Origin: an uncultured Rubrobacteraceae bacterium
Lineage (GTDB): Bacteria > Actinomycetota > Rubrobacteria > Rubrobacterales > Rubrobacteraceae
NCBI GenBank assembly: GCA_902806105.1
Contig: CADCVI010000165.1
Span: forward strand, 1-6,720
DNA length: 6,720 nucleotides
Direction: 5' to 3'
In this document: positions 5,835 to 6,720 of the stretch, piece by piece
Position numbering within the stretch: position 1 is the first letter of the stretch
Layout: each line of letters begins with the position of its first letter
The notes under the pieces: generated by a model
Database searches by the model: none
Seen by the model: only the letters and a program-made list of their open reading frames with translations
Told to the model about the DNA's origin: nothing
Position numbers and translations under genes: made by a program

Positions 5835-6081
5835 GTGCTTGGCGGGTGAGGATGCCCGAGTAGTACGGAGGAATGGCCCCAGGGTTCCGCCCGCTCAGTC
5901 CGCTGTGGGTTCAGTCGCGTACGCCAGGCCCCGACCCTGTGAACGTTTTTGCCGACCCGGAAGCATGTCGAGGGGGCGATGTCGGGCGTTGGGCGAGTGT
6001 TCGTGTGGCGAGCAAGGCCAAATCGAGCGTTGGGAATTCTCGCTAGATTTGGTTCGTGGACGGGAGAATGCGTTGTACCTC
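5835..6081. other. Intergenic stretch without a convincing gene
   Basis: A frame is open here from inside the terminator to 6129, but it is cysteine-rich, has poor third-position GC bias, has no ribosome-binding site and runs through both the terminator and the stress promoter, so I do not call it. The region holds the long inverted repeat at 6016-6054 and a short direct repeat GCGTTGGG (5986-5993 and 6027-6034). I see no tRNA, riboswitch or insertion-sequence end. Confidence 0.6.
6016..6054. repeat. Long inverted repeat upstream of the stress promoter
   Basis: Arms CCAAATCGAGCG (6018-6029) and CGCTAGATTTGG (6041-6052) are complementary at 11 of 12 positions around an 11-base spacer. Two flanking G-U pairs (6016-6017 with 6053-6054) extend the stem to 14 on the plus-strand RNA. 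There is no T-run after either end, so it is not an intrinsic terminator. It ends 27 bases before the -35 element of the next promoter, a position that suits an operator or activator site; a stem-loop in a small transcript is the alternative. Confidence 0.6.
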
Positions 6082-6106
6082 GTTTATCTCACCACGGTTG
6101 GGGTAT
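6082..6106 (+). promoter_or_regulatory. General-stress (SigB/SigF-type) promoter
   Basis: GTTTAT (6082-6087) and GGGTAT (6101-6106) are separated by 13 bases. This is close to the SigB consensus of Bacillus (GTTTAA-N12-15-GGGTAT), and with the shorter GTTT core the spacer is 15, as in the actinobacterial SigF/SigB class. Transcription would begin near 6112-6114, about 70 bases before the PRC-barrel gene. The downstream gene type fits a stress regulon. Whether the organism has such a sigma factor cannot be seen here. Confidence 0.7.
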
Positions 6107-6129
6107 ACGTGACTCGATGTAGGCACTAG

Positions 6130-6165
6130 GGTCCGGGCGGGGGGCATGAATAGCCCCTGCGGGCC
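6130..6165 (+). other. Stem-loop in the 5' leader of the PRC-barrel gene
   Basis: An outer stem GGTCCG (6130-6135) with CGGGCC (6160-6165), including one G-U pair, encloses an inner stem GGGGC (6141-6145) with GCCCC (6153-6157) and a 7-base loop. It ends 4 bases before the AAGGAGGG ribosome-binding site, leaving that site exposed. It may stabilise the mRNA or tune translation; it could also be a by-product of high GC. Confidence 0.35.
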
Positions 6166-6183
6166 TCATAAGGAGGGTACTGA

Positions 6184-6720
6184 GTGGAACGAGAAGAGCG
6201 CAACGACAGGTTCACGGCGGTCGAGGATCGGTTTGCCGGCTACACGGTCTACGACCGGGACGGCGACAAGGTCGGCAAGGTCGACGATCTCTTCTTGGAT
6301 GAGAGTGATCAGCCGGAGTACGTCGGCGTGAAGATGGGCTTTTTTGGCCTCTCCTCGACCCTGATACCGTTCGACGCCGTGCGCGTCGATGAGGGCCAGC
6401 AGGCGCTCTACGTCCAGGCCGAGAAGGAGCAGATCAAGGACGGGCCCCGTTTCGACGACGACAACGAGATTACGCCGGACTTCGAGCAGCGGGCACGCGG
6501 CCACTACGGCCTCTCGTCCTCCGGAAGCACCGAGGACCGGGGCTCCTACGGCGCCTACGCCGGCTCCTCCGACGACGAGGACTCCGGCAGGGTGGGCCCG
6601 GGCATGGTCGAGGGCGACACCGACTCCGGCGAGTTCCGCGGCCACTCCGCCGACAACGAGGGCGTCAACCAGCGCCAGGGCTCAGACCTCGAGGACGAGG
6701 ACGAGCTGAGGGTGCAGAGG
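6184..6720 (+). CDS. PRC-barrel domain protein, likely stress related (right end missing)
   Basis: The first 179 residues are present without a stop. GTG 6184 is chosen because AAGGAGGG (6170-6177) lies 6 bases upstream and the PRC-barrel begins soon after. Residues about 15-85 match a PRC-barrel: FAGYTVYDRDGDKVGKVDD (17-35), YVGVKMGFFG (46-55), then LIPFDAVRVDE (60-70). PRC-barrels are small beta folds found in RimM, photosynthetic reaction centre H subunits and many soluble stress proteins. Residues 90-175 form an acidic, glycine- and serine-rich, probably disordered linker. The last visible residues (DELRVQR) resemble the entry into a DUF2382/YsnF-type domain, which commonly follows PRC in actinobacteria; this is inference because the rest lies outside the window. 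A SigB-type promoter about 70 bases upstream supports a stress role. No signal peptide or membrane segment is visible. Confidence 0.88.
   Translation, partial: MEREERNDRFTAVEDRFAGYTVYDRDGDKVGKVDDLFLDESDQPEYVGVKMGFFGLSSTLIPFDAVRVDEGQQALYVQAEKEQIKDGPRFDDDNEITPDFEQRARGHYGLSSSGSTEDRGSYGAYAGSSDDEDSGRVGPGMVEGDTDSGEFRGHSADNEGVNQRQGSDLEDEDELRVQR

Noticed and set aside
5806..6129. Open frame of 107 codons downstream of yebC
   Set aside because: It starts with TTG inside the terminator stem, has no ribosome-binding site, weak third-position GC bias and an odd cysteine- and arginine-rich composition, and it spans the stress promoter.
6146..6331. Open frame of 61 codons overlapping the start of the PRC-barrel gene
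   Set aside because: It is in a different frame from the recognisable PRC-barrel, its ATG lies in the leader hairpin loop, and it has no ribosome-binding site.
1..6720. CRISPR array, insertion sequence, phage or toxin-antitoxin module
   Set aside because: No regularly spaced repeats, transposase, integrase, terminal inverted repeats or toxin-like gene pairs are visible; the content is mainly housekeeping and stress genes.

Overview
This is a high-GC bacterial window in which every confidently coded gene lies on the plus strand. The gene set is an M50 protease, a single-domain ArsA/Get3-type ATPase with a small-HSP-like tail, the PLP synthase pair PdxS/PdxT followed by YebC, and an acidic PRC-barrel stress protein. 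Actinomycete-type promoter motifs and frequent ATA isoleucine codons in a GC-rich genome add to this. Together they suggest a deep-branching actinobacterium, with a Rubrobacter-like organism as my best guess. That assignment comes from pattern recognition, not from a search.

Layout. Positions 1-454 are mostly non-coding and clearly poorer in GC (about 50% over the first 240 bases). The extreme left edge may hold the first ten codons of a divergent gene on the minus strand. At 455-877 is a TraR/DksA-family regulator whose four zinc-ligand cysteines have all been replaced. A second unit starts at 928 behind a perfect TATAAT box placed so that the mRNA would be leaderless. It holds an M50 membrane protease (928-1845), an ArsA/Get3-like ATPase (1842-3017) and a probable 70-residue small protein (3010-3222), all joined by start/stop overlaps.

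A third unit has its own promoter near 3400-3427. It contains pdxS (3478-4371), pdxT (4361-5032) and yebC (5029-5781), again joined by overlaps, and it ends in a textbook rho-independent terminator at 5809-5833. PdxT has an unusual N-terminal extension encoded by a 27-bp tandem repeat in which each copy can fold into a small hairpin.

After about 350 bases without a convincing gene comes a PRC-barrel protein (6184 to the right edge, incomplete). This gap contains a long inverted repeat (6016-6054) and a near-consensus general-stress (SigB/SigF-type) promoter, GTTTAT-N13-GGGTAT (6082-6106).

How the genes work together. PdxS and PdxT form the glutamine-dependent PLP (vitamin B6) synthase. YebC is a conserved translation or regulatory factor that travels with this pair in many actinobacteria. 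The protease, ATPase and small protein look like one membrane-protein handling unit of unknown substrate and are the best candidate here for something undescribed. The PRC-barrel gene is probably a general-stress gene.
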